Origin: Candidatus Campbelliibacteriota bacterium
GTDB lineage: Bacteria > Patescibacteriota > Minisyncoccia > UBA9983
Reading direction: 5' to 3'
Length of the DNA stretch: 14,949 nucleotides
Assembly (NCBI GenBank): GCA_003231675.1
Contig: QIJB01000054.1
Location: forward strand, 1 to 14,949
Positions 6,764-13,303 of the stretch are shown here, in pieces. Under the pieces are notes generated by a model. The model searched no databases. It was not told the origin of the DNA and saw only the letters and a list, made by a program, of their open reading frames with translations. Made by a program: the position numbers and the translations under genes. Every line of letters begins with the position of its first letter. Position 1 is the stretch's first letter.

Positions 6764-6922
6764 TTATTTCTGCAACTTGCCAATTATCATTCCGGATATA
6801 ATATACCCGACAAACACAACCCCAAAATTAATAATAGTTGCTGCTAAAACTACCCAATAATTTACCTCGCTAATTTTTTGCGCTTTAATTGCCTCCATAT
6901 TTTTTTTCGCCAGATTAAACAT
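6764..6922 (-). CDS. Small single-span membrane protein, fused to a copy of the pyrE N-terminus
   Basis: A 52-residue open frame that begins MFNLAKKNMEAIKAQ and ends in KLQK. Residues 1-7 are the duplicated pyrE start. The second ATG at 6898 (MEAIKAQKISEV) is probably the original start of this protein. Residues about 23-48 (from WVVLAATIINF to ISGMIIG) form one strongly hydrophobic segment, so this is a predicted inner-membrane miniprotein with no recognised family. The first ATG lies one base after the isochorismatase stop codon, so translation is probably coupled. The duplicated start and the insert are in frame with each other, which is either luck or selection. It may be translated from either ATG. 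Confidence 0.6.
   Translation of the reverse strand: MFNLAKKNMEAIKAQKISEVNYWVVLAATIINFGVVFVGYIISGMIIGKLQK
6901..6922. repeat. 22-bp direct repeat, copy 2
   Basis: Exact copy of 5549-5570, located directly beside the isochorismatase stop codon. It marks the other edge of the inserted block, 1352 bases from copy 1. Confidence 0.9.
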
Positions 6923-6923
6923 C

Positions 6924-7490
6924 TTAAATCAGCACATCGTTTGAATTTACAACCCTGTCGGAGAATTTCTTTTCTGTTCTTTTTTGGAAAAAATCGTTCA
7001 ATGTCGCGGTGCAGTCGGAAACCATGCGCGTGTCAAAACCTTTTTTCAGCAAAGTTTGCATCGTTTTCGCCACGCATTGGTCGGAGGTAAACCCGCAGAC
7101 AAAAACGGTTTCAATGCCGTTCTCCTTTAAAATATTTTCAAGGTCGCTCCCGACAAAGGCGTCAAAGGCGTATCTTCCTTTCACAACCAAATCCCCCTCT
7201 CTGAAAAGACCTTCTGAAATTTCCGCCTTCCGTGTCCCCCTAGTGAACACCTTTCCGAATGTGAGAAAAGCGAGCCATCCCTTTTTGTTTTTTGGGTCAA
7301 TGACAAGTGGCGCGTGAATTATTTTCATTCCAAGCTCCCTCGCCTTCTTCACCAGTTTTTTGGTATTTTCAAGAACGCCACGGCTCTCCAACTGCTTTTT
7401 GATAAGCCGATTGTAAAGCCCTTTTTCAGTCCATTGGTTTTGAAATTCAACCAAAAGCACTGCCGATTTTGATTTGTCTAAATTTATCAT
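6924..7490 (-). CDS. Isochorismatase-family cysteine hydrolase
   Basis: Alpha/beta hydrolase of the isochorismatase/nicotinamidase-like superfamily, 188 residues, the normal length. The catalytic set is visible: acidic residue E15 in VLLVEFQNQW (most members have Asp here), lysine K104 in VVKGRYAFDAF, and nucleophile C139 in VCGFTSDQCVAKT, with the usual turn preceding it. The substrate cannot be predicted; candidates include nicotinamide-, N-carbamoyl- or other amide-bearing compounds. It starts 24 bases after the DUF805 gene ends and probably shares its transcript. The stop codon is followed after one base by a duplicate of the pyrE ATG, which suggests that pyrE originally followed it directly. 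Confidence 0.9.
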   Translation of the reverse strand: MINLDKSKSAVLLVEFQNQWTEKGLYNRLIKKQLESRGVLENTKKLVKKARELGMKIIHAPLVIDPKNKKGWLAFLTFGKVFTRGTRKAEISEGLFREGDLVVKGRYAFDAFVGSDLENILKENGIETVFVCGFTSDQCVAKTMQTLLKKGFDTRMVSDCTATLNDFFQKRTEKKFSDRVVNSNDVLI

Positions 7491-7514
7491 ATTGCTTATT
7501 ATCTGTTGATAATG

Positions 7515-7886
7515 TTAAACGGTTGCCAATTCTTTCGGATTCGGTCCGTATTTGTTTTCTCCGGGTTGACTGTCCAGCACCAGAAGAACAATCACGATAA
7601 TGGCGCCAATGAGTGGGATTAAATTTAACAGCAACCACCAGCCGCTGCGTCCCGTATCGTGAAGCCTACGCACGGCAACCGCTAACCCCGGAATAAAAAC
7701 CGCTAGGATATAAATCCAAAGCAATACGACAGTGTTCACTCCTGAGGCTAAAAAAATAACACCGCTCAGAATAGTGATTGCCACATAGAAAATAAAATTA
7801 AAGAGAACAAAATACCAATACTCCGCCCTGGTTGCCCGCCCACTGAACACCGCGTACTTCTTTAAAACCTCAAAATAATAATGCAT
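7515..7886 (-). CDS. DUF805 family membrane protein
   Basis: A 123-residue protein with the layout of the DUF805 family. It has an N-terminal amphipathic part ending FSGRATRAEYWYF (14-26), then two hydrophobic segments (about 26-48 and 51-72), the signature RRLHDTGRSGWW (73-84), a further hydrophobic segment (85-104) and the C-terminal DSQPGENKYGPNP (105-117). It is an inner-membrane protein of unknown function. It leads a probable operon with the isochorismatase-like gene. Upstream, between it and lysA, lies the palindrome GTAATATTAC with flanking TTTT/AAAA. Confidence 0.93.
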   Translation of the reverse strand: MHYYFEVLKKYAVFSGRATRAEYWYFVLFNFIFYVAITILSGVIFLASGVNTVVLLWIYILAVFIPGLAVAVRRLHDTGRSGWWLLLNLIPLIGAIIVIVLLVLDSQPGENKYGPNPKELATV

Positions 7887-7918
7887 ATTTTTTTTATTTA
7901 AATTTATAATTCAGACCG

Positions 7919-7938
7919 TTTTCGTAATATTACCAAAA
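7919..7938. promoter_or_regulatory. Palindrome upstream of DUF805 gene
   Basis: TTTTCGTAATATTACCAAAA: a 10-bp perfect core palindrome (GTAATATTAC, 7924-7933) extended by TTTT/AAAA after one mismatch, in the 76-bp gap between lysA and the DUF805 gene. Its position suits an operator for the minus-strand operon. No known regulator box is recognised. Confidence 0.35.
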
Positions 7939-7962
7939 TCAGTCCGAATAATAAAGGATTTT

Positions 7963-9177
7963 TTATTTATAATCCGTAAAACAGTCCATAATCTGATTAT
8001 ATGCCTGCCTCTTTTTTGTTAAAAATATTTTATCGCCGTTAATAAGAACTTCGGGTGCCGTCCCGCGAAGATTGTAATTGGAACTCATGGAACTTCCATA
8101 ACCTCCAGCGGTGAGAATGGCAAGAATGTCCCCCTCGCGTGGCTCGGCAATTTCAATTCCTTTGTTGAAAATATCGCATGTTTCGCAAACATTCCCGACA
8201 ATTTGCGTGAATTCCTTTTCCCCGTCCGGATTGGAAAGATTCACGATGTGGTGGTAAGCGTCATACATCGCCGGGCGGATGAGATGATAAAACCCGGAAT
8301 CCAGACCGGCGAATTTAATGCCGTTTTTTTTCTTAATCGTCGTTACCTTAGCAAGCAGAACAGTGGACTGAGAAACCAAAAACTTCCCGGGTTCAATCCT
8401 TATTTCCACGCTCTTTCCGTTCTTCTTTTCAAAATCAGCCATGGGTTTTTTTATCGCCTCCGCGAAATCTTTCAGATTAATTTCATCCTTTTCCGGGCGA
8501 TATTCAACCCCGAAACCCCCTCCGAAATCAAGAAAATCAAGGTCGGGAAATTTTTCCGCCACTGAACACACCGCCTCAACGGATTTTTTGAAGACCTCGG
8601 GATCATAAAAACCGGAACCGATGTGGCTGTGCACCCCCGCGATACGCAGATTGTATTCATCGCGTATTTTTTCCACGGCGTCCAAATCAGCCATGGAAAC
8701 CCCAAACTTGCTCTCGCTTTGCCCCGTCGTAACCTTAGCCGTTTCGCCCGCCCCCACCTCCGGACAGATTCTTATTGAAACGCTCTCTCCCGGAAAAAGT
8801 TTGCCGAAACGCCGCAACTCAGAAAGCGAACCGAGATTTTGAAGGACGCCCAGTTTCCCAATTCCAGATATTTCTTCATCGGTCGGATTGCTGGGCGTGA
8901 AAATTATTCTGTCTTTTTGATATCCCAAATCCAGAGCCAACCTCACCTCGTTGGGAGAAACGGCGTCAATGCCATAAATTCCACTCTCTTTTATGATTTT
9001 CACGATATGCGGATTGTAATTCGCCTTGACGGCGTAAAAAATTTTCACGTTAAAAGCGGAAAAAGCGTCCAGCAGAGTATCCGCCTTCTTTCTTATTGTT
9101 CGCGCGTCCGTGACGAATACGGGGGTTCCGTATTCGTCCGTTATCTTTCGCGCCTGTTCCAAGGCTGGAATAAACAT
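7963..9177 (-). CDS. lysA: Diaminopimelate decarboxylase
   Basis: Fold type III PLP enzyme that converts meso-diaminopimelate to L-lysine. All landmarks are present in 404 residues: the PLP lysine K51 in FYAVKAN, HSHIGSG (183-189), DFGGGFGVEY (217-226), IEPGKFLV (261-268), the cross-subunit cysteine in GNVCETCDIF (C331), and the C-terminal tyrosine motifs AGGYGSSMSSNYNLR (Y360, Y368). Length fits the family (about 400-430). The start at ATG 9175-9177 agrees with the N-terminus. No other lysine or diaminopimelate gene is in the window, so it may use imported or host-derived diaminopimelate, or act on a related amino acid as some family members do. A four-helix membrane protein gene lies upstream. 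Confidence 0.93.
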   Translation of the reverse strand: MFIPALEQARKITDEYGTPVFVTDARTIRKKADTLLDAFSAFNVKIFYAVKANYNPHIVKIIKESGIYGIDAVSPNEVRLALDLGYQKDRIIFTPSNPTDEEISGIGKLGVLQNLGSLSELRRFGKLFPGESVSIRICPEVGAGETAKVTTGQSESKFGVSMADLDAVEKIRDEYNLRIAGVHSHIGSGFYDPEVFKKSVEAVCSVAEKFPDLDFLDFGGGFGVEYRPEKDEINLKDFAEAIKKPMADFEKKNGKSVEIRIEPGKFLVSQSTVLLAKVTTIKKKNGIKFAGLDSGFYHLIRPAMYDAYHHIVNLSNPDGEKEFTQIVGNVCETCDIFNKGIEIAEPREGDILAILTAGGYGSSMSSNYNLRGTAPEVLINGDKIFLTKKRQAYNQIMDCFTDYK

Positions 9178-9226
9178 CTTAGTCTTTTATTTTACACTAA
9201 AACTCAACTGTCGGCAAAATAAAAAA

Positions 9227-9583
9227 TTATTTTTCTTTCCACGCCTGAATTCCCGCCCAAATTAAAAAAATGCTCAAGGGAATAAAAAATCCTTGCGGAA
9301 CAATCAATCCGATTATGCCCGATAAAATACTCGCAACGCCCAAAATTCTTTTAATTATTTTGGCTTTTATTAAAAACAAAAAAACGAAGACCAGTCCGGC
9401 GAGAGAAAAAACTCCCGAATAAATCATAACAAATATTAAAAACAACGCTCGGGAGCCAATATCCAAATTAAAAACGCTTGCAACATTAAGATAAAGAAAG
9501 AGAGAAAGAGCGTAAAGCAGCTCCGAAATAACTCCCCATAATGTAATTTTCCAACTTTTCGGTTTCCAAAATCCTTCTTTCAT
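9227..9583 (-). CDS. Hypothetical four-helix membrane protein
   Basis: A 118-residue protein of unknown family. Four hydrophobic segments are visible at about residues 11-38, 46-72, 76-97 and 99-115, with basic residues at the N-terminus (MKEGFWKPKSWK), in the second connecting loop (KAKIIKR) and at the C-terminus (AWKEK). It is probably an inner-membrane protein. It ends 49 bases before the lysA ATG in the same direction and may be co-transcribed. It has no recognisable catalytic motif. Confidence 0.75.
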   Translation of the reverse strand: MKEGFWKPKSWKITLWGVISELLYALSLFLYLNVASVFNLDIGSRALFLIFVMIYSGVFSLAGLVFVFLFLIKAKIIKRILGVASILSGIIGLIVPQGFFIPLSIFLIWAGIQAWKEK

Positions 9584-10129
9584 AACAAATTATATTTATT
9601 TTCCAATCAATTTCTTAAATATTTCTTCCGAACGGTATAGGGGGGTCATCAAGACCTGCCGGCAGGCGGGCTTCTGGATGGCTATCAATTCAAATCAATT
9701 TTTTCAGGAAATATCCCCCCCCCTGATTTAGACCACCCAACAGGCCTTTTGTTTGATAAAAATTTTTCCATTTTCATCCCATTCTTTAAAAACACCATCA
9801 AAAATACCATCCGCGTTATTTTTTTTGCCCCCGAGAGCCGATGTCGCCTTTCCACTAAAATTGAGCGAGCGGTTTGAACGGCAAAACTCCAAACGAGTTT
9901 CTGTCCGATTATCAATTAATTAAACTGCCAAAAGTCCTTGTTTAGAACAGTCTTAAATCAGAGGCTTTAGGGCGCTGACAAAAAGTCAATCACTTGAGAT
10001 TCTCAAGATTATCCGACTATTTTTTCTGCCTTTGGATAAAAAAGTGTTCATATTAATTTCCGGGTTATTACCTGTGTCAATGGCGGGGAGAAATTTTACC
10101 CCCGGGCGACTCGCGGAATCGGAAAATTG
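9584..10129. other. Gene-poor stretch with remnants and palindromes
   Basis: No intact gene is supported here. It contains a palindrome CCTGCCGGCAGG (9655-9666), a run of nine C (9715-9723), a gene remnant (about 9735-9910), a 15-bp palindrome CTTGAGATTCTCAAG (9993-10007), and a GC hairpin CGGGG/CCCCG around 10084-10104 shortly after the downstream gene's stop codon. A minus-strand TTGACA near 10076-10081 has a weak -10 but no gene behind it. Confidence 0.6.
9735..9910 (-). pseudogene. Remnant(s): part shared with the 225-aa gene, plus a short protein-like tail
   Basis: About 39 bases (9839-9877) match the 225-aa gene at 11343-11381 with two transitions. In that gene's frame the remnant reads KPLAQF-stop-WKGDIGS, so the copy is broken (TGG to TAG). 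A different frame stays open for roughly 55-60 codons, includes ATSALGGKKNNADGIFDGVF and KEWDENGKIF, and ends WVV-stop. It looks protein-like but has no convincing start and overlaps the shared block out of frame. It is most likely a decayed, rearranged remnant in an accessory region. Confidence 0.45.
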
Positions 10130-10939
10130 TCACTCGGTTCTGTACCAATCAACCAGCTCTCGCGCCAAACCATTCGCATCTTCACGAAAATTTCTGAGTT
10201 TTTTTCTTTTGCGACTGTCTGCATCTATAGTTTCCGAATGTAAATTCTCCGTTTTTTTAGTTACGCCATTTCCTTCAATATCCTTTAAATTGCCTGTATG
10301 GCGCATAAACTCAGCCGCCCCGGCTCCTTCCACTCCTCCGAAAACATCGCAATTGAAATCTTTTTGAAATTTAGACAAATCTTGAACGGATTTGATACTG
10401 AGAGTGGCGATGTCATAGTCAAGACCCAAATCCCGCAGGGACGCGATTAGGGGACGTAAGGTTGAACCTGTTCTGATATATTCAGTTAAAATTAAAATGC
10501 GTTTTTCGGGCGAATGCTTGAGTAAAAATTCACGAATCGCCCTTTTCTTGTTATCTAATTTTTCCCCCGAAATTTCCGCGTTGTCATGACCGGAACCGGC
10601 GACAAAAAGTGTTTCCGGCGTTTTTTCATTTAACCCTTTATATAATTCCTTGAATATCTTTCGGAAAATCAGTGTTGGAATTCTCGCTGATACGTCGTCG
10701 CCAATCAACAACGAATATTCCCCCCGATCTATTTTTTCACGAAGTTGTTCGAGAAGGTTCTCAATCGGTTCTCGCATAGCCTCTATTTCTTGATAATAAT
10801 TTTTATGATCCCCTTGTTCTTGGGGCGATGTTGATTGTAATTCAAGCGTTCTCATAAAATTGAAAGCGAATGATAAACTTTTAAAATGTGGAAATGATTC
10901 CCAGCCTTCGTCCCCTAAGTATATCACATAAAATTCCAA
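10130..10939 (-). CDS. Phosphoribosyltransferase-like protein
   Basis: About 269 residues if read from the TTG at 10939. The PRPP-loop-like stretch RILILTEYIRTGSTL (147-161) follows a beta strand and precedes a helix, and GEYSLLIGDDVSARIPTLIF (73-92) resembles the first strand-turn of type I phosphoribosyltransferases. Canonical acidic residues of the PRPP motif are partly replaced (TEYIRTGST instead of DDxxxTGxT), so activity is uncertain. The frame is closed by a stop upstream, and the first ATG is residue 29 (MRTLELQSTS), so the start may be TTG, GTG at residue 5 or that ATG. The leader contains a perfect 25-bp hairpin downstream of a TATAAT box. The role is unknown; a nucleotide- or stress-related function is only a guess. 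Confidence 0.65.
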   Translation of the reverse strand: MEFYVIYLGDEGWESFPHFKSLSFAFNFMRTLELQSTSPQEQGDHKNYYQEIEAMREPIENLLEQLREKIDRGEYSLLIGDDVSARIPTLIFRKIFKELYKGLNEKTPETLFVAGSGHDNAEISGEKLDNKKRAIREFLLKHSPEKRILILTEYIRTGSTLRPLIASLRDLGLDYDIATLSIKSVQDLSKFQKDFNCDVFGGVEGAGAAEFMRHTGNLKDIEGNGVTKKTENLHSETIDADSRKRKKLRNFREDANGLARELVDWYRTE

Positions 10940-10962
10940 TATGCGGGAAACAAGTCCCCCAG

Positions 10963-11030
10963 TTCAAGAAATAATTGCAACACTTTGGTCGAAATAAAAT
11001 AAAATCAAAGTGTTGCAATTATTTCTTGAA
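10963..11030. repeat. Perfect 25-bp inverted repeat (hairpin) with 18-nt loop
   Basis: Arms 10963-10987 and 11006-11030 are exact reverse complements (ends TTCAAG...CTTGAA); the loop is 10988-11005 and AT-rich. There is no T-run after either arm, so it is not an ordinary terminator. It occupies the leader of the phosphoribosyltransferase-like gene, and the predicted transcription start falls on its outer base. Confidence 0.9.
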
Positions 11031-11036
11031 GATAGG

Positions 11037-11065
11037 ATTATAATGTTTGCATTATAATACAAAAA
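11037..11065 (-). promoter_or_regulatory. Candidate promoter of the phosphoribosyltransferase-like gene
   Basis: On the minus strand, TTTTTG (11060-11065) and TATAAT (11037-11042) are 17 bases apart, predicting a start near 11030. The -10 lies in an inverted repeat ATTATAATG-TTTG-CATTATAAT (11037-11058), so TATAAT occurs on both strands. A wider 6-bp pair GATAGG/CCTATC (11031-11036, 11069-11074) encloses it. Confidence 0.45.
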
Positions 11066-11137
11066 GCGCCTATCTTTTTAAAAATACCACTTCAGCGCCC
11101 TAAACAAGGAGTAACAAAGGGTGAAAAGGGTTGCGCT

Positions 11138-11815
11138 TTAATTTTCCCAGTCAGAAATTTCCCAAACATAATAATATTTTTTGGGATCATGCTCGCCAAG
11201 CTTATTTATTCTGTAAAAATCCAAATCGTTTTCGTTCTCATGACGACCTTGCGCCTCCCATATGATAGGCATAAGCTCCCTATAAAAACGCCCCCACTCT
11301 ATCGCCGCGTTGTCTATTTTTTCTGACATTTCCCCCTGAGAACCGATGTCGCCTTTCCACCAAAATTGGGCGAGCGGTTTGGGCAGTTGAAAGACAAGCA
11401 ACAAGTTTGAGTCGTCAATTTTTGCCTCAAATCCAAAATCGGACAAAAGTTCATTCGCGCGCTCGCCGTGGGAGATTATAAACTGAGGAAGATCAAATCT
11501 TTTCTTCAGTAAATAGTCCATAATTTTGGGAGAGATTAAATGACGCTCTTTTTCATATCGTTCCAGGAGAGAGAGGAATTCTTCTTTGTACTCTTGAGAA
11601 ACCTCATGACAAAATGTCCTAATCTTTTCCAGGCATTTTTTACTTTCAACGCCAAGCTCGCCTTCCTCCAATAATTCATTGGTATTGGACGGGGCTTCCT
11701 TTATCTCGCGTTTAATGTCCTCTAAAACCTCCACATCCCAAATATCCTCGGGATTTCTGAGACCCTCCTCTTCTTTTCTCATTTTTTCAAATTGATTTGG
11801 GTTCGCAAATTTCAT
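11138..11815 (-). CDS. Hypothetical protein (225 aa)
   Basis: I do not recognise a family. The N-terminal 60 residues are highly charged (KMRKEEEGLRNPEDIWDVEV), followed by predicted helices rich in K/E/L (about 57-125) and a C-terminal half with many aromatic residues (FWWKGDIGS, WGRFYREL, KKYYYVWEISDWEN). No signal peptide, transmembrane segment or catalytic motif is seen, so a soluble cytoplasmic protein is likely. The ATG at 11813-11815 is the natural start. About 39 bases encoding KPLAQFWWKGDIG recur in broken form at 9839-9877. It is preceded by an attC-like palindrome (11897-12014) and may belong to the cassette-like array. It could be lineage-specific. Confidence 0.7.
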   Translation of the reverse strand: MKFANPNQFEKMRKEEEGLRNPEDIWDVEVLEDIKREIKEAPSNTNELLEEGELGVESKKCLEKIRTFCHEVSQEYKEEFLSLLERYEKERHLISPKIMDYLLKKRFDLPQFIISHGERANELLSDFGFEAKIDDSNLLLVFQLPKPLAQFWWKGDIGSQGEMSEKIDNAAIEWGRFYRELMPIIWEAQGRHENENDLDFYRINKLGEHDPKKYYYVWEISDWEN

Positions 11816-11896
11816 ATAGTTGATTATTGGTTAAAAGTAATTAAATCTTTATAAATTTTATTGGCTTTTTGTTCTTAAATGTAAAATTGAATATAA

Positions 11897-12014
11897 CTCC
11901 AACGCTTAATCCGCAGTTTATCACAAAAATGAAATTTTGTGGGGAATTTCGGATAAGCGCTGTCATGCGAAACTCCGCAGAGCAGAACGGCGCTGATAAG
12001 CGCGGGCGTTATGC
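11897..12014 (-). repeat. attC-like site A2 (degenerate)
   Basis: On the minus strand it runs from core GCATAAC (12008-12014) to core GTTGGAG (11897-11903), 118 bp. Arms next to the cores match with unequal spacers: AAC-GCCCGC-GCTTATC on one side and AACGCTTAATC (reverse complement of the other end) with one extra A. An inner AGCGCT/GATAAGCGC repeat is present. No gene lies between this site and site A1, only 23 bases. Less convincing than sites A1 and C. Confidence 0.4.
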
Positions 12015-12045
12015 AAAATGGAGCGGAGCGGAATTTTGCATAACG
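12007..12045. repeat. Perfect 13-bp inverted repeat joining two attC-like ends
   Basis: CGTTATGCAAAAT (12007-12019) and ATTTTGCATAACG (12033-12045) flank a 13-base spacer (GGAGCGGAGCGGA). Each arm contains a core (GTTATGC/GCATAAC) of the neighbouring attC-like sites A2 and A1. Confidence 0.85.
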
Positions 12046-12153
12046 TTTCAGAGTATGCGAAGTCTTACGGAGCGAAACGGAAAAAACTTGGAAAGGGACG
12101 GGTCAGGGACCACTTGTCCGTCCCCGGCGGGAACCGTATATCTCTTGTTGTTT
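12038..12153 (-). repeat. attC-like site A1, after the EEP-family gene
   Basis: On the minus strand it runs from core AAACAAC (12147-12153) to core GTTATGC (12038-12044), 116 bp. The left arm AGAGATATACG pairs with the right arm CGCATACTCT if one A is extrahelical, which is the hallmark geometry of attC sites. Between the arms lies a GC-rich stem (GGGACGG/CCGTCCC, around 12097-12124). It starts 52 bases after the stop codon of the upstream minus-strand gene. Confidence 0.6.
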
Positions 12154-12205
12154 CTGAAAGAATTTTAAACGTAACGCCCCAAATGTTTGAGCTTGAGCGT
12201 TCAGT

Positions 12206-12955
12206 TTATTTATCATTGAGTTCAACATCAGCAAAACATAAAAAATGATCAGTCCTACCTTTCACTATTTCAGAACCAACAGATTTCCATTCTTTTGAGG
12301 CAATAATCTTATCATATTTTCTGCCTTCTGGAGTCGTCGGGCCCTCCTTCAGAATAAACTTAAAATCATTATCAAAAACATTCGGAATTAACTTATCGAT
12401 TTTTTCATCAAAATTCATGTCTGCGCAAACTATTTCAGGCATTTTCTCGTGAAGAATTATTTTTTCAATTTGGCTCCTAATTTCTTTAAATTCATCATCT
12501 AAGAAACTTTTTCCGAATTTTCCGAACGGGACCATATGCCCGGACAATATTCTTATATTGGTTCCTTTATAATCAACGATTGCCTCTAAAAACCCCTTAT
12601 CATGAGAAAACGCCTTTTCCCCCTTCCAAATAAATGTAAGGTTTGGATTGGGAAGTATATTAAATTTTGATGAAACTATGGGGAATCTGCTGATTATGGA
12701 AATTGATAATTTTTCACCATCTTTTAAGTGAGAATTTGCTATTGAATACGTTGTTACATTTTGGAAACAGAGAGAATCAGCTATTATTCTGGGCTGATTA
12801 TTTTTTCCAGAAACATGAATTTCTTGGAAGCAAACAATATCCGGATTGATGGATTTTAATTCGTGAATGAAATAATTAATGTCTTCTATTCCATATTCAT
12901 GTTTTTGACCTGATGATATAAAACCACCACCCATGTTCCATGTTGCAATTCTCAT
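12206..12955 (-). CDS. Endonuclease/exonuclease/phosphatase (EEP) family protein
   Basis: Protein of the DNase I-like EEP superfamily, 249 residues. Motifs occur in order: TWNMGGG (5-11, metal/active-site Asn), VCFQEIH (41-47, metal-binding Glu), LSGHMVPFG (catalytic His region), VCADMNFDE (Asp/Asn pair) and the C-terminal GRTDHFLCFADVEL (catalytic Asp-His). It should therefore be a metal-dependent phosphodiesterase acting on DNA, RNA, a phospholipid or a small phosphoester; which one cannot be told. No signal peptide is seen. The ATG at 12953-12955 gives the family-typical MRIATWN start, and no Shine-Dalgarno is visible. It is followed by attC-like site A1 and preceded by site B, as expected for a cassette gene. 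Confidence 0.9.
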   Translation of the reverse strand: MRIATWNMGGGFISSGQKHEYGIEDINYFIHELKSINPDIVCFQEIHVSGKNNQPRIIADSLCFQNVTTYSIANSHLKDGEKLSISIISRFPIVSSKFNILPNPNLTFIWKGEKAFSHDKGFLEAIVDYKGTNIRILSGHMVPFGKFGKSFLDDEFKEIRSQIEKIILHEKMPEIVCADMNFDEKIDKLIPNVFDNDFKFILKEGPTTPEGRKYDKIIASKEWKSVGSEIVKGRTDHFLCFADVELNDK

Positions 12956-13303
12956 ATTATAAAATGAATTGGTAAATATTTGATAATGTTTTGTTTACAG
13001 TGGCTAAACTCAAATGTCGTATCGTATAATGTATCCGAATATGCGAAGTTCGTTTCTTGAATTTATTAGTTTAAATTTGGCTTAACTGATTACTGTTTTG
13101 GCTCACCTTTGCTTGATTGGCACTAACGGAGAAAGGCGGATTTAGGACAACGTTCAAGGGTGTGCGAAGTTTTGAAAACTTTCTTTTTATTATATCATAG
13201 AGTTTTCAAAATTTAGGTGAAAAATTTTTTTACTTCTTATTAAGATTATAGATGAAAAATTCCTAAATCGCATGCTCTTTGTTATGTGATGTAAAAAATA
13301 TTT
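12956..13303. other. Intergenic stretch between the EEP and kinase genes
   Basis: No gene is seen. It contains attC-like site B (13145-13287) and, nearer the EEP gene, a decayed second copy of the conserved attC-like end (13023-13048; minus strand starts CTTCGCATATTCGG, core GTT changed to ATT). The remaining sequence is AT-rich. Confidence 0.6.
13145..13287 (-). repeat. attC-like site B, after the kinase gene
   Basis: On the minus strand it runs from core ACATAAC (13281-13287) to core GTTGTCC (13145-13151), 143 bp. The inner arms AGAGCATGCG and CGCACACCCT are imperfectly complementary. A second inner stem (TTTTGAAAACT with AGTTTTCAAAA) brings the arms together. It begins 16 bases after the kinase stop codon. 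Confidence 0.55.

Noticed and set aside
9685..9915. 76-aa open frame on the minus strand as a gene
   Set aside because: It is out of frame with both recognisable protein-like segments in the same stretch and has no family resemblance; the stretch is better described as a remnant.
9966..11104. 13-bp inverted repeat TTTAGGGCGCTGA at 9966-9978 and 11092-11104 around the phosphoribosyltransferase-like gene, as transposon ends
   Set aside because: The match does not extend beyond 13 bases, there is no target duplication or transposase, and about one or two such pairs are expected by chance in a window of this size.
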